A stretch of DNA of 64,000 nt from Thalassia testudinum (GCA_037157565.1 JAZHRO010000013.1:30632501-30696500); one strand, 5' to 3'. Shown: positions 11,519 through 23,436, counted from the first letter of the stretch. Numbers and translations are program-made. The notes: generated from the sequence alone by a model not told the origin.

Positions 11519-13043
11519 GAGCACACGTCATTCTAGAAACATATGAACTCACAATTGACTATATACTGTTTTACAAAAATTTAAGAGAAAGAGAATGAGT
11601 AAAAACTCCTTTTTCTTGGCTGCTCCTTCTCTCTTTTTCTTTTCTTTCAGCCGGTTCTTTCCTTGCTTCTTCTTCTTCTCTCTTCTCTTCTTCAGTCTTT
11701 CTTCTTCTTTCTTTGCTGCGGTTCTTCTCTCTTCCTTTTCTCTGCTGTGGCTTTTCCTTCACCTTCTTCTTTCTTCTTTTCTGCAGGAGCTCTGCAGCAA
11801 AGTCCTCACTGCCCGCTCTTCCTCTTCTTCTTCTTCCTCACCTGTTCCCTGCACGCACGCGACGCAAAACCTACCCCTACCCTTTCTCGCGTCTCTCTCT
11901 CTCTCTGAATCTCTCTTGTGTGCTCTCCCAGAGCCGGGTAATCGGGTCGGGTTGCGTGCCCAGGTCCAGGCGCACCGGCGTGGGTGTGGTGCGCGAGGAG
12001 TGCTCAGGAGTGGGGGTAGTTGGGTCGCGGGTTAGATCCGCGTGGGCAGTGCCGCGGACAAGACCCGGTGGATAGGTGAGGAGGGACCTCACCCCAGTGA
12101 TTCGAGGTGAATAGCCTCTGCGACTTTTTCAATTTATGTGTGGGCATGCGCCCACACACTTCCGAGGTGGGACTAAAGTCCCACCTCCGATCTCGGGTGT
12201 CTGCGGGAGGAAGAGTCGTCCAATTGTGGCAGCAGCAGAGGTCTGCAACCCCAATTGAAGTTCTGAGTGCGTGCGCAAGCAAATTCCGCGTGACCTGGGA
12301 CCTGCTGCCTGGGACGAGGAGACCTGGGTGAAGCTCCCAAGCAAGCTTCACTTGCTCGACAATGGCGGCGAGCACCTGGGTCCTGAAGTCACTAAAACGG
12401 CCTCGCAGCCACGTTAAAAGGCTCAGGAGGTTCGCCCAGGTGTGGCGAGTGTGCAGCGGTGGTCGGCGAGACGCGAGAGTGCCTGTGGCCGTGCACCTAG
12501 GATACACTGCGTGTGGGAGAGTGGGTGTATTCGGGGGGTGTTTTGGAGGTGCGGCGTGGTGAATGGAGGGTGGATTTGGTGTCAGCGAGGTGTTGCGGAT
12601 GGAGGCGTGGAGTCGCGAAAATGCCTTGTCGGAGGGCGGTCGGAGATGGAGAAGGTGGTGATGGACAGTGGTGGTCGATGGGTGGAAATAGCAAATTAAG
12701 AAAGGGGAAGAAATAGAGAGAGTAAAGGGAAAAGTTTCACCTATTTAACTGAAAAAAAGGGGGGAAGGAGGCATTCGACGCGTGGCTGCTGATGCCGAAG
12801 ACGAAGATGCCCAGAGGGGGGTAACGGCGACGAGGAGGGGGTTTGGAAGACGCCAGCTGGTGCGGCCTGGAGCGGGAGGATGAAGCAGAGTGAACTCTGC
12901 TGCAAGTGTGGCAGTAGAGCGACGAAGGGGAGGAGGAAGGGTTGTCGGAAGCGTCGGGCTGCTTGGTCAGAGTGAGAAGGGATGAGTTTGGGGGAATTCT
13001 CTGGCTAAGACAAGCTTGCCCTGACTGGAGAGCCCTACCGTTC

Positions 13044-13051
13044 CTTTTATA
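13044..13051 (-). promoter_or_regulatory. TATA box of the solo LTR
   Basis: The minus strand reads TATAAAAG. It lies about 920 bp inside the LTR from its U3 start, as in A and D. Confidence 0.6.
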
Positions 13052-13110
13052 GTAGCTGGCAGGAGGAGAATCTCAATGAGAGTTCGTGGAGAGTCTGCCG
13101 GAGTTGGAGA

Positions 13111-13202
13111 CCCATTCCTCTCGAGCGTTCGCACGAGAGGAGTGGGCGATCGCAGGACATGGCAGGGGGTCCCTGCGAAAGAGGACGACGCAGGGAACCC
13201 CC
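13111..13202. other. Twin U3 hairpins, solo LTR
   Basis: Hairpin 1 (13111-13146) pairs CCCATTCCTCTCG with CGAGAGGAGTGGG. Hairpin 2 (13165-13202) pairs GGGGGTCCCTGCG with CGCAGGGAACCCCC, with one bulged A. They lie just upstream of the TATA box in transcription sense. Elements A and D have two hairpins at the same places with different stem sequence. Confidence 0.65.
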
Positions 13203-15863
13203 TTTCGTTCCTGAGAGCTGCCCCATACCCTACGTGGCACCATCCTCCGCGCAAGGTCGTCGGAGGTATGGGCGCCTGCGTGGGGTGGCAGAGGGGTCGT
13301 TCTGTAAAGAACGAAAGAGAAGATGGGGGGTAAAATGCAAGGGTTCAAAAAGATAAGGGTCGAAAAGTAATTCAAGAGGACCAATTTGTAAAGTAGGTCA
13401 AGATGGCCTTCCCTTAGGTTCAAATTTTGGTATAAACCTAATTTATCCCTAAGGAATCTAATGGTGAAGTTTGATTTTAGGTTTGACCACGTTTGACCAG
13501 TCAATTTGCATAAAAACCCAAATTAGGTCAAAAATTGTGTATGGTTCTCAATTTAGGTCAAGACAGGTTCTACCGGCCAAATTGAAGGTTCTAAACCCTA
13601 AAGGATATTTTTCCATTAATTTTAAAGGGTTTATTTGACATTTATCTTTCCAGGAACTTTGTGAATTGAAGCGGGTTTGTTTTTAAGGTTACAAAATGTC
13701 ATTTAATTCCTAGAAGTTGCTATAACACTTTTCGGATCAGGTTATCCCACTTTCTTCCTTATTAAGCCCATTTGACCTGTGTTCAGACCCTTAGACACCC
13801 CGTTTGTGTACTGCATTGGTAAAATTATAGTTTTACCCCTTGTGAATTATTTTATTCTTAAATTTAGAATTCTCTGAGTTAGGCTTTTCCTTAGGTTTTG
13901 TAGGAGCTTTTTCACACTTATTTAGATCAAATTGTGCTAGTTAGGGTTCATGATGAGGTTCTCATCAACTTCCAAACGACTGGAAGGAAGGTCCAACGTC
14001 TGGAACTTCCTTCAGACGATTGCAGAGGAGTCCGAACGTCTAAGGCAGTCGCATGAAGTGAGAGGTATGATCTGATGTCTTTTAAGACGTCTGGGACTAG
14101 TCCCAGACATCTGATTTTGGATAGTAACAGAGTTTTTGGCCCGTTCAGGGCCTAAACAGAATCAGATTTCCGCAAATGAAGTACCACTGTTTTCAACTTG
14201 AGTTTCTCTACGTGTTCATGTTGAGTACCTACTGTTTTAAGCTCATCTGATGTAAATTAGTTGCTGGTACAGGTTACCAGCCGGTGGTGTATTCGGGGCC
14301 CACGAAGATGACGAGATCTGCGGTGCAGGCCCCCATTCCTTCTGTGAAACCAAGTAGAGTGGTTTAATTCATTTGCTAAGATGTGAATAAAGAATATGAT
14401 TGCTTAGATTAAATTGATTGAAACTCTAGGATGTGGAATGAACCCTAGGGTAGAAATGTATGAGCTTGATGCTAAGCTACTCTGTTTACTTGAGATGCAT
14501 GTTAAAATACGAGCTGCCTATATGTAAATGAGAAATTGAGCTGTGAAACCACAAGTTGCATGTATATGATTGAGAATTGAATTGTGAAAATACGAGCTAC
14601 CTATATATGGATGAGTTACAAGTTATGAACCATGAGATCTGAATATTGATAAATGAGATGAATATGAGCATGAACCCTACGGGGAATTAGGAGTACAACT
14701 CCTGTGTATGAAAGGAATCTAGTATTTAGACGGGAAGTGAGCTAGTCCTTGTGTACACGGTACTTAGGAGAGGGACTGTCCCTTTTAGTGTAGAGTGGAG
14801 CTAGCCGTCCTTGGGTTGAGACCTGGGGTTAGGATTGCTCACTCTACACAAACTCCTGTTGACTCTCGCGTACGTGGTACCAAGGCGTGCTACTAGTGTA
14901 GGAAGGAAGCTAGCCACCCCATGGCACCCGGGGTTAAGCTACCCACCTTACACCGACTTTGTTAGGCCTGCTGGGCAAACCAGGGTAGTCGGACGAGGGT
15001 ACGCGAATTGTGGAGGGGCAAGACCCCTATTTGGTTTTGAGGGGTGAGATCCCTGTTCTGAGAGGGCAAGGCCCTATGCTATTCCATGCTGTACCTTAGG
15101 CGTACCCTTTAGCGGAAATGACTGACCGCGTGCCAGTGCGGGGTAGCTACTTGTGCGCTTATCACGTGTGTCATAGTCACCGCTACGTCGCGATAGTAAC
15201 CCCGGGGTGGTTGACTGGGTGTACGACTACTGTGGGGGACTCCCCCAGCCAGGAGAGCACCACGTATACCTTCTACTCCACGGAAAAGACTGCAATCAAG
15301 ATCGTTCCCACGAGGAACAAGCAAGATCAAGAAATACTTTGATCCTTTGTGAAATAAACAGAAATACATAGATGAGATAAATAGAAATGAGAATAAAACC
15401 TGATTGTTAGTTTTACTTTACCTGTACATAAATAATGTAAACACCACTCTACTCAGCATTCGCTGACTCTGTCTTTTCATAACCCTGTTCAGGACCAGGA
15501 GTTGAGCAACCTGATTTTCCGACTGCAGAGGGTGCTGGGCCTAGCCTAGCCCAGCCGTAGTCGTCTTTCCCGCCCTTTTTCTTTCTGCTGTAGTTGTGAG
15601 TACTGGACTTTTAAATTACTATTCCTGTTACTTTCTGTTTTCCTTCCGCTGTTGTTGTGTGGTGCCATGTACTATTTTGAGACAGTTTGGTCTACATTCC
15701 ATTACCATTTCGTTTTTCCTTCTGCTTAGTTATATTGCATGTGTGAATGTGGTTTATTTCCTGCTTTTGATTATTTCTCGTTGGACGATTAGGTCTTGGG
15801 ATTAGTCAAGGCGAGCCGATCTCGGATCCTGTAGGGATCTGGGAACTAGGTCGTAACAAGTAG

Positions 15864-16482
15864 ATTCCTTAAGCTTTTACTAATGACTATCTCTTTTTTG
15901 TTTCAAACTATGCTCCTTTTTGACATTTATATCACATCCCCTTTTTCCTCCTCAACATGATATGCAAATTGATCTTTTAAAATTTCCTCCCTTCTCCATT
16001 TTTTTTTGGTTCTTTTTCAGTTGTTTATTTCTTTGGTTTTTTGGAATATGTATTTTTTTTATGAAACCCTTTCTTGTGAAGTGAGTTTCACAGTGCTTTG
16101 TACTTTAATACCCCCCCATGCCTATGATTTGCAATGTCCTCATTGTAAATTAGGTGGGTTCAAATTCAGCTTAGATCGTACATTGGAACAGGTTTTGGGT
16201 GGGTGGACGGGTCAGGGTGACTGTTGCGGACAATTTCAAGCTCGGGTACAGGTATTAGAGGTGGAGTCGGCTGTTCTAATGGATGAACTCTAAAGTGTAA
16301 TATGAGTTCAGCATAAGATGTGGCAAGAAGGGTTTCAGGTTTTTCAAAAAGATGACGGGTTGCCTTCTGTTAAGCGCTAAGTTTAACGCCATCAGTCGGG
16401 CGCAATGAGCTTAGGGAGAATGGAGGGCAAAAGATACCTCAACCAAGTTTGAGTTAGTGAGTTCGACGAATGGTTTGAGTCT
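15864..16482 (-). other. Element C 3' non-coding region, integrase-proximal part
   Basis: Continuation of the C 3' region after the chromovirus insertion, collinear with about 24515-25000 of A. It contains pyrimidine-rich sequence, the internal polypurine tract at 16109-16122, and a degenerate copy of the post-integrase hairpin at 16355-16370 (ACGGG/TCTGT, two wobble pairs). Confidence 0.65.
16109..16122 (-). promoter_or_regulatory. Internal polypurine tract, element C
   Basis: RNA sense GGCATGGGGGGGTA, a near duplicate of the LTR-proximal tract GGCATGGGGGTA at 7499-7510. It is conserved in A (24724) and D (41423). Confidence 0.55.
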
Positions 16483-17580
16483 CTAACCATTCACGACAAA
16501 AGGTTCAGAATCAAGGTTGAGTTCACTAATTTCAATGGCTCCATTTCCAAAGATTCGTCTCACCAAGAATGGTCCAATCCATTTTGATCTGAGTTTTCCT
16601 GGAAACAGTTTTAGTTTGTCATCAAACAGTAGAACTTTTTGACCAGGGAGGAAAGATTTTCGTACATTGTGCCTGTCATGGAAGGCTTTGACCCGCTCTT
16701 TGTAGATACACAAATTCTCATACGCATCATTGCGTAGTTCCTCGATCTCGCTCAATTGCAACCGACGGTGTATTCCAGCTTTCATTAGATCCAGATTACA
16801 CTTCCGTACTGCCCAATAAGCCTTGTGCTCCATCTCGACAGGAAGGTGACACGCCTTTCTGTACACTAATCTGAAGGGAGACATATCTAATTGGGTCTTG
16901 TGGGCGGTCCTATAGGCCCACAATGCTTTCGGAAGACGAGTAGACCAATCCTTCCTATCAGGCCGAACAGTGACCTGAAGGATCTTCTTGATCTCTTGAT
17001 TCAACAGTTCTGCCAATCCATTAGTCTGGGGGTGGTAAGGAGTCGAGATACGATGCGACACCCTGTACTTTTTCATCAGGGACTGGAAGTGCACATTGTT
17101 GAAATGAGACCCGCCATCGCTGATGATGTCCTTAGGAACCCCAAATCTAGTAAAGATGTTCTCTTGGATAAATCGGAGGACAACTTTATGATCACTAGTT
17201 TTCGTGGGGACGGCTTCGATCCATTTAGAGACATAATCAACAGCGAGTAGAATGTACTTGAAGCCGTTAGATCTGGGAAAGGGTCCCATGAAATCAAATC
17301 CCCATATGTCAAAGATTTCGCACACAATAATCGAGTTTAAGGGCATCATATCCCGCGGGCCTATGTTGCCGAGGGTCTGACAACGAGCGCATGCCCTACA
17401 ATACGTCTGTACGTCTTTGAACAAAGTGGGCCAAAAGAACCCACATTGGAGAATTTTCACTGCGGTTTTACGCCAAAAGAAATGGCCACCGCAGGCCTGG
17501 TCGTGACAGAATGAGATCACGTCATTGACCTCGCCATCAGGAATGCATCTCCGGATCACCTGATCATTGCCAATGTGGAA
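16483..17580 (-). pseudogene. Element C integrase
   Basis: A long frame (16483-17559) gives a nearly complete Athila-like integrase. The zinc-binding HHCC region has HDQACGGHF and CRACARC. The catalytic triad is visible as FDFMGPF, IISDGGSHF and NGLAELLNQE, and the C-terminal module includes KWIGPFLV. Compared with A the histidine region is changed (FFWRKTA for FAGHKTA). The frame ends early at a stop after FVVNG. It is separated from RNase H by stops at 17560-17600. Confidence 0.85.
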
Positions 17581-17595
17581 GAGGTATGGTTCCTC

Positions 17596-18733
17596 TCAAA
17601 TATAGTGCTTGGCCTCGGCAATCAATTTATCCCTCCTGGAAGTCGCCCAATCTGGCGGAACTTTCCCCATAACCAAGTAATTTACAATATCAGCAAACCA
17701 TGGGAGATTGTAAATGGCTAGCAGGTGCTCGTCTGAAAAATGCTCAGTGATCGGACCAAACAAGTCGATAACTGACGAAGGAAGACGGGACAAATGGTCA
17801 GCTACCACGTTCTGTTTTCCCGCTTTATCGCAAATCTTGAGATTGAATTCTTGCAACAGTAAGATCCAGCGGGTTAGTCGAGGTTCCGCGTCCTTCTTCT
17901 CGAGGAGGTGCCTCATTGCTGTGTGATCCGAGTATATGATAACACAGGAACCTAAAAGATAAGATCTGAATTTTTCCAGGCCAAATACGACGGCTAGCAG
18001 CTCTTTCTCAGTAATCGTATAGTTACGCTGAGCCTCGTCAAGTGTCTTGCTAGTGTAGTAGATGACCACGAGTTTCCCGTCTATTTTCTGCCCAAGTACA
18101 ACACCTACAACATAATCAGATGCATCGCACATGATCTCAAAGGGTTGAGACCAATCAGGGGACTGCAGGATAGGTGCTTGGGTAACTCGATCACGTAAGA
18201 TCTCAAATTCCTAAGTGCACTCCTCGGTAATTTCAAGGGGTCATCCTTGGAGAGAAGGGTAGTCAGGGGGCATGCGATTTTCGAAAAATCGGGAATGAAT
18301 CGACGGTAAAAATCGATGTGCCCCATAAAAGATCGGATGTCTTTGACCAAGCTAGGCATAGGGAGTTTGGAAATTAGATTCACCTTGGCTTGATCAACCT
18401 GGATGCCTTTTTCAGAGACGAGATGTCCTAGGACAATTCCCTCAGGTACCATGAAGTGGCTCTTTTCCTAGGAAAGAACCAAGTTCACGTCGATGCATCG
18501 CCTAAGGATTTGGATCAAGTGCAGGAGGCAATCATCACAAGATTCCCCAAATACCGAGAAGTCATCCATGAAGACTTCAAGGTATTCACCTACCATATCT
18601 GAGAATATGGCAAGCATTCACCGCTGAAAAGTAGCTAGTGCATTGCAGAGACCGAATGCATCCTCCGGAATGAGTACGTCCTGAAGCGGGAGGTGAAGGT
18701 AGTCTTCTCTTGGTCCTCAAGATGGATTGTAAC
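17596..18733 (-). pseudogene. Element C RNase H and C-terminal RT, frameshifted
   Basis: 17596-18132 encodes the RNase H domain, with [30 protein letters not shown] and [13 protein letters not shown]. 18105-18452 carries the RT thumb/connection, with [27 protein letters not shown] frameshift near 18230 joins them in different frames. The RT palm (FMDDF equivalent near 18560) lies between 18453 and 18733 in frames broken by stops. Confidence 0.8.
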
Positions 18734-20649
18734 CTAGTTATAATCGGAGTACCCATCCAAAAAGCAGAAGAATCGATTTCCCACTAGTTTCTCGATTATC
18801 TGATCAATGAACGGTAGTGGGAAATGATCCTTCTTCGTGGAGGAATTGAGTCTTCTGTAATCAATGCAGACTCTCCAAGAGTTTGTTATACAGGTCGATA
18901 TGGTTTCTCCGGTTTTAGTCGTGATTACGGTGAGCCTTGCCTTTTTAGGCACAACTTGGATTGGACTCATCCACCGACTGTCGGAGATTAAGTAGATGAT
19001 CCCTGCATATAACCACTTGATGATCTCCCTTTTCATGACATCCTGCAGATTTAGATTTAGGCATCTCTGCATTTCACAGGATGGTCGTGAGCCCTCTTCG
19101 ATATAGATGTGATGTGTGCAGTATGAGGGGCTGATACCAGTCAGATCATCAAGAGTCCATCCAATGGCTCTCCGATGCTGCTGGAGAATAGAAATCAGGC
19201 GTGTTTCCTGATCAGTTGTGAGTCGGGAGTTAATAATCACAGGAAATGTCTGGTTGGAACCTAAAAAGTCGTATTTCAAATGATAGGGAAGAGGCTTTAA
19301 TTCCATAACTGGGTTATCGGCAGCAGCAGGTGGTTCAGGGTGGGTGTCAGGAGCAAAGGAAGGAGCTATGGGTGTGTTTAGGTTAGGTTCAGGCTCCTCT
19401 AATTGCAGGTTTTGATCTTCTAGTGGTTGATTAGAAATAGCCGAGTTTTCCTCGATACATAGGTCTTCAACCATAGCCTCGATATTGCAAATTTGTTCAA
19501 TAACTCCGTAATTAATTCCTTGTTGAGCCTTAAAGATGTTAATCTTCAGTGTCTTGCTCCCAAATTTTAATTCAATTTGGCCCTCCTCACAATTAATATT
19601 AGCCCTAGCTATGGCTAGAAAATGTCTTCCTAATATGTTCGATGTATTCTTCAAGTTCTCAGGAGCATCCATGTCTAAGACTATGAAATCTACTAGGAAG
19701 TAGAAATCATGTACCCTAACTATGGCATCCTCGAGAATTCCTTTTGGTAACTTAATAGATCGATCTGCTAACTGCAAAGTCATCTCTGTCGGTTTAAGTT
19801 CAGATTCCTCAAAGTGATCTAGTAGGGATGTGGGTATCAAATTTATAGAAGCTCCTAGGTCTAAAAGGGCTTTGTCAAATTCTAAATCACCGATCTTGCA
19901 TGAAATTAAAGGGGTACCAAGGTCCTTTGCCTTAGGTGGGAGTTTGCTCAAGATGATGGAGGTGACTTGCTCCGACAGTACGATCAGTTTCCCGCCTTTG
20001 GTTTGCGGCTTACGCTTGGGTGTACACACGTCTTTCAGGAATCGTGCATAAGCCGGTACGTGGATATAGCATCCATCAAGGGAATGTTTATTTGGACTTG
20101 CTCAAAGAGTTTGACCAAGTCCTCCTCAAGCGCCACGGGTTGGGGTTTCCTTTTTCCTTTGGTTAAGGCCTCCGGAAGTGGAACTTTTGCAGGTTCCTCT
20201 AGAATGGGTCCAGGTTCTTGATCTGGGACAGGGGTATCCTAGATGATTATTCTAGGGTTTGGGTTTGTATTACTAGGCTGAAAGTGGCTTGGATAAGGTG
20301 GCTCCTGTGTTGCATTGCCACTACGGGTAGTAACAGAATTTGGTCCTGCCTGGTTCTGGGTTGGTGTGGTCAAAAGAGGTGATTGCTGCTGATAACCCGC
20401 GTATGATGTCGAAGCCTCCATCCCGTCGGGTGATGGAGCAGAAGGGGCCTAATAGACAAAGTGAGCTTGGCCCTAATTTGGGTTCATAACGTGCCTCTCG
20501 TTTGGCATGTTATTCAAGTTTGAAAGAGGCTGGGAAGGAAGTGCACCAAGCTGGCGAGGATTTGCCATCTGGGTGAGTTGATTGAGAACCTATGTGACCT
20601 CATCTTTGTGCTGCTTTTGCATAGCCACATTCGTTTTTTGAATGTTAGC
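18734..20649 (-). pseudogene. Element C gag-pol linker, protease and N-terminal RT
   Basis: 18734-20029 runs from the linker MCTPKRK through the aspartic protease ([14 protein letters not shown], catalytic Asp near residue 57, then LILGRHFLA-like) into RT ([35 protein letters not shown]). Upstream, 20030-20649 holds the Gag C-terminal/linker region (SVTTRSGN) with stops. Coding sequence stops at 20649 where element A inserted, and the gag side resumes at 34414. Confidence 0.85.
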
Positions 20650-23436
20650 TGAAGCGTCGCGACAACCGGGTTTGTGGGTTTTGTTATAACGTTGTAGTAA
20701 AGCCGGTTATGACCAACACTTCAAATAAAATTTTTTTACTCGGAAAATAAAAGAGTTCCCGAGGTCGAACTCAGGGAGCAAGTTGTATTCTAGAGATATA
20801 CATGTTTCTTTTACAAAAATAAAGAGAGAGGGAAAGAATTTGTTGTTTTCTCTTTGTTCTGCAGAGGGGGATGCTCTTCTTTCTCTCTTTCTTTAGATCT
20901 CCTTCTTTCTTCTTCTTCTTTGGTTTTCTGCCTTGACCTCTCTTCTTCTTCTTCTGCAATCGTGGTGACGCTCGTCTTCTTCTTCCTGCTGTTCCTGCTT
21001 TGGTGATGTTCTTCTTTCTTCAGAGCTCCTTGTTCTTCTTCTTCGTTCTATAGAGGTGATGCTCCTCTTCAGATCTTCTTCCTCGGTTTCTGCCTTGACC
21101 GTTCTTCTTCTTCTTCTGCTTTGGCCGTTGCTCTTCCTTCTTCTTCAGCCTGCCTTCTTTCCTGCTCTGGCTGCTGGCCTTCCGTCGTCTGACCCGGTGC
21201 TTAGACGACTTAACTATGCCTTTGCTACAGTGCAGCTCCTTCTTCTTCAGCGGGTCTTCTTCTTCGCCTGTGCCTGCACATTTCAGGGTTTTTTCGTCAA
21301 GAGGCAAAACCTACTCTACCCCCCTCCCCCGCGTCTCTCTTTCTCTGTGAAACCACTCTTGGGAAAGCTCTCCCAGAGCTACCGGGTAATCGGGTTCGGG
21401 TCAGGCCCGGGTCCAGGCCCACCGGCGTGCGGTGGTGGGCGAGGAGTGCAGGTCGGTTTAATCGGGTCGGGCCAGGTCCGCGGAGCGTGGTCACGGACGA
21501 GGCCGGGTCGGGTGAGAGGGACCTCACCCCGTGGTCAGGAGGCAGACAGCATAAGGCACTTTTTGCCTTTATGCGTCCGCTCGCCTCCGAGAAGTTCCGA
21601 GGTGGGACTAAATGTCCCACCCCAATTGAGCGCCCGTCGCGGAGGGAGCAGTGGGCGATCGTGGCTTCACGTGCGGCCTTCGCCCCATCTGCGAGCCTGG
21701 GACGTTTCGCTGAGACTCCCCGCGCAACCTGGGAGTCGAACCTGGGCGAAGGCGTGCCTGCACCTGCAGGTGAAGGAGCTCTGCCTGCTCAGTAATGGCG
21801 ACGGCGGGCGAGTCACCTGGTCACAGAAGAACGGCCTCTCGGCCAAATCAGACAGGCGGGGGACCTTCGCCGTGGCACGGCGAAGGTGGTCAGGCGGTCT
21901 GCAGGGGGCGTGATGGAGCCAACAGGTCGTCCTAGGTCAAACTGTGAGCGAAGAAGTGGGTGTGTTCGGTGGATCTGCAGAGGGCGTTTGGTGGGAAGTG
22001 GAGGGGCGGAAGAGGATCAGGGTGAGGAGGCTGAGGTTCTGCGGTGGTCGGCGAGCCGTGTGGGTCGCTGATGTGATGGGAGCGGCTCGCCGGAGGGTGG
22101 TCGGAGGCGGAGAGGGTGAGGGTGAACTGGAGCGGTCGAGGGTTTAATCAAATAAAAGACAGTGAGGAAAAGAAAGAGGGGGAGGTGGGGAGGAGTTCTG
22201 ACCTAGCTATGGAGACGAAAGGGGCCGAGACAGGGCGACAGTCGTATCGACTGTCGCCGGAGAAGAAGATGCCCAGGGGAAGGGGCGGCGGCGAGCAGAG
22301 GGCTGGAGAGGCGCCAGCTGGGTACGGCGTGGCGCAGGAAGAGCAGGGGAGGAGGTCTCTGCTGCTGGTATTACGGCAGAGCGAAGAGGAGGAGGGGGAG
22401 GAAACCGCCGGAGCTGGTGAGCGTCTGCCGGAGAAAGAAGAGAAGGAAGTTGGGGATTTCTCCGTCAGATCCAGGCTGCTCCGGTCGGTGGAGCAGCGGG
22501 GGGTATTTATAGGGATGAAACAGGGAGGAAGGCGGAGGGAGACGACGTGTCTCCCTCGCCGGAGAATGGTCGGAACACGAACCCATACCGTCCGTGCGTT
22601 CGCACGGCCGGTATGGTGGGCTACAATGACCAGGGGGGTGCCCCTGCGACGGCTGACGACGCAGGGCACCCCCGGTTTACTTGCCAGGTCCCCCACCTCA
22701 CCCTGCGCGGCGCCATGCTCCGCGCAAGGTCGCCGGAGCATGGTGCTGGCAGGGTTTTGCAGGAGGGACCTGATTGCAAAGAACGAAGGAGAGTTAGGGG
22801 CCAAAATGCGAGGGTTCAAAAGTTGAGGGCCAAAGAGTAAATATATGAGGACCAAAGTGTGAAGTCGGTCAAGGGGGTTTCTTCTTAGGCTCAAGTTTTT
22901 ATACATGACTAATTAAGACCTAAGGAATCTGATGGCGAATTTCATTTTCATATTAAACCTTGTTTGACCGGTCAATTTGCGCAAAAACCCAAATTAAGTT
23001 ATTAATTGGGCATGGTTCTCAATGTAGGTCAAAATGGGTTCTAAAGGCCAAATTGAAGGTTCTAAACCCTAGAGATTATTTTTCTATGAATTTTAGAGGG
23101 TTTATTCTATTTTTACTTTGCCTCGAACCTTGTGAATTGAAGTGGGTTGTTTTAGGGTTACAGATTATCATTTGGTTCCTTGGAAGTGCTGTAGCCCTTG
23201 CTAGATCATCTCATCCCACTTTTATTCTTATTAAGCTGTTTTGACCTGTGTTTGGGCCCTGAATTACCCTGTATGCAGATTATACTGGTAAAATTGCACT
23301 TTTACCCCTTATGACTGGTTTTCTTCTCAAACTCAGAATTCTCTGAGTTAAGCCTTTCCTTGAGATATGTAGGAGCTTTTATCCTTTGTATTGGGTCAAA
23401 ATGAGCTAGTTATGGCTCATGATGAGGTTCTCATCA
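20650..23436 (-). repeat. Element A 3' LTR
   Basis: 2787 bp, TGAAGCGTCG...TTCTCATCA. The U5 motif lies at 20688-20702, the TTCGAC hairpin at 20758-20775, a CTT-rich tract at about 20880-21290, and the GTGGGACTAAA hairpin at 21601-21621. A CCTTCGCCG/CGGCGAAGG hairpin lies near 21862-21885, the minus-strand TATAAATA at 22504-22511, and twin U3 hairpins at 22583-22673. Long antisense ORFs here are identical in both LTRs only because the LTRs are copies. Confidence 0.9.
21601..21621. other. GTGGGAC hairpin in transcribed part of LTR
   Basis: Arms GGTGGGAC and GTCCCACC around TAAAT. It recurs in A 5' LTR (32577-32597), all D LTRs and the solo LTR (loop TAAA, longer stem), and is degenerate in C (GTGGGACTAAA near 5650). 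Confidence 0.6.

Larger units (their letters stand above)
11400..13967 (-). mobile_element. Athila-like solo LTR with perfect TSD
   Basis: 2568 bp, TGGTCAGCC...TTCTCATCA on the plus strand, flanked on both sides by ACTTC (11395-11399 and 13968-13972). No internal region is present, so it is a solo LTR left by LTR-LTR recombination. It is related to, but clearly distinct from, the A, D and C LTRs: the U5 motif, TTCGAC hairpin, TATA box and twin U3 hairpins all occur in the same order. Additional hairpins lie at 12138-12157 (GTGTGGGC/GCCCACAC) and 12164-12187 (GAGGTGGGAC/GTCCCACCTC). Orientation is minus, because the U5 end is on the left. Confidence 0.9.
8603..15858 (+). mobile_element. Rearranged Del/Tekay-type chromovirus remnant inserted in element C
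   Basis: The outer ends are TGTTACGA at 8603 and TCGTAACA at 15858, bordered by AGTAA (8598-8602) and AGTAG (15859-15863). Joining the flanks restores the C 3' region as it appears in A. Internally: an LTR fragment in inverted orientation (8603-9519), integrase and chromodomain-like tail on the plus strand (9524-10455), then a complete 3' LTR (10554-15858) interrupted by a solo LTR. Gag, protease, RT and the normal 5' LTR are missing. Both termini carrying the same LTR end in opposite orientation is abnormal for an LTR element. Confidence 0.75.
10554..15858 (+). repeat. Chromovirus 3' LTR, interrupted by a solo LTR
   Basis: The LTR pieces are about 10554-11399 and 13973-15858, about 2.73 kb together. 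The start is either TGTTATG at 10554 or TGAAATG at 10561; the sister copy at 1632 supports TGAAATG. The end is TCGTAACA. Several AGACGTCTGG palindromes occur at 10590-10660, 11200-11400 and 13970-14115. It is preceded by chromodomain-like coding sequence and a short 3' region. Confidence 0.75.

Noticed and set aside
11595..12075. Overlapping plus-strand open frames in the solo LTR
   Set aside because: Encoded by a CTT/TTC-rich tract in the LTR; poly-Ser/Phe/Leu composition, no homologue recognised.
21056..21913. 285-codon open frame on the plus strand of the A LTR, repeated at 32032-32889
   Set aside because: It is antisense inside the LTR, low complexity and Leu/Arg-rich. It is identical in both copies only because LTRs are duplicates, and it is not conserved in D or the solo LTR.
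22148..22906. 252-codon minus-strand frame in the A LTR (also 33124-33882)
   Set aside because: Spans U3, the TATA box and both hairpins in a GC-rich stretch. It has no recognisable domain and is broken in D.
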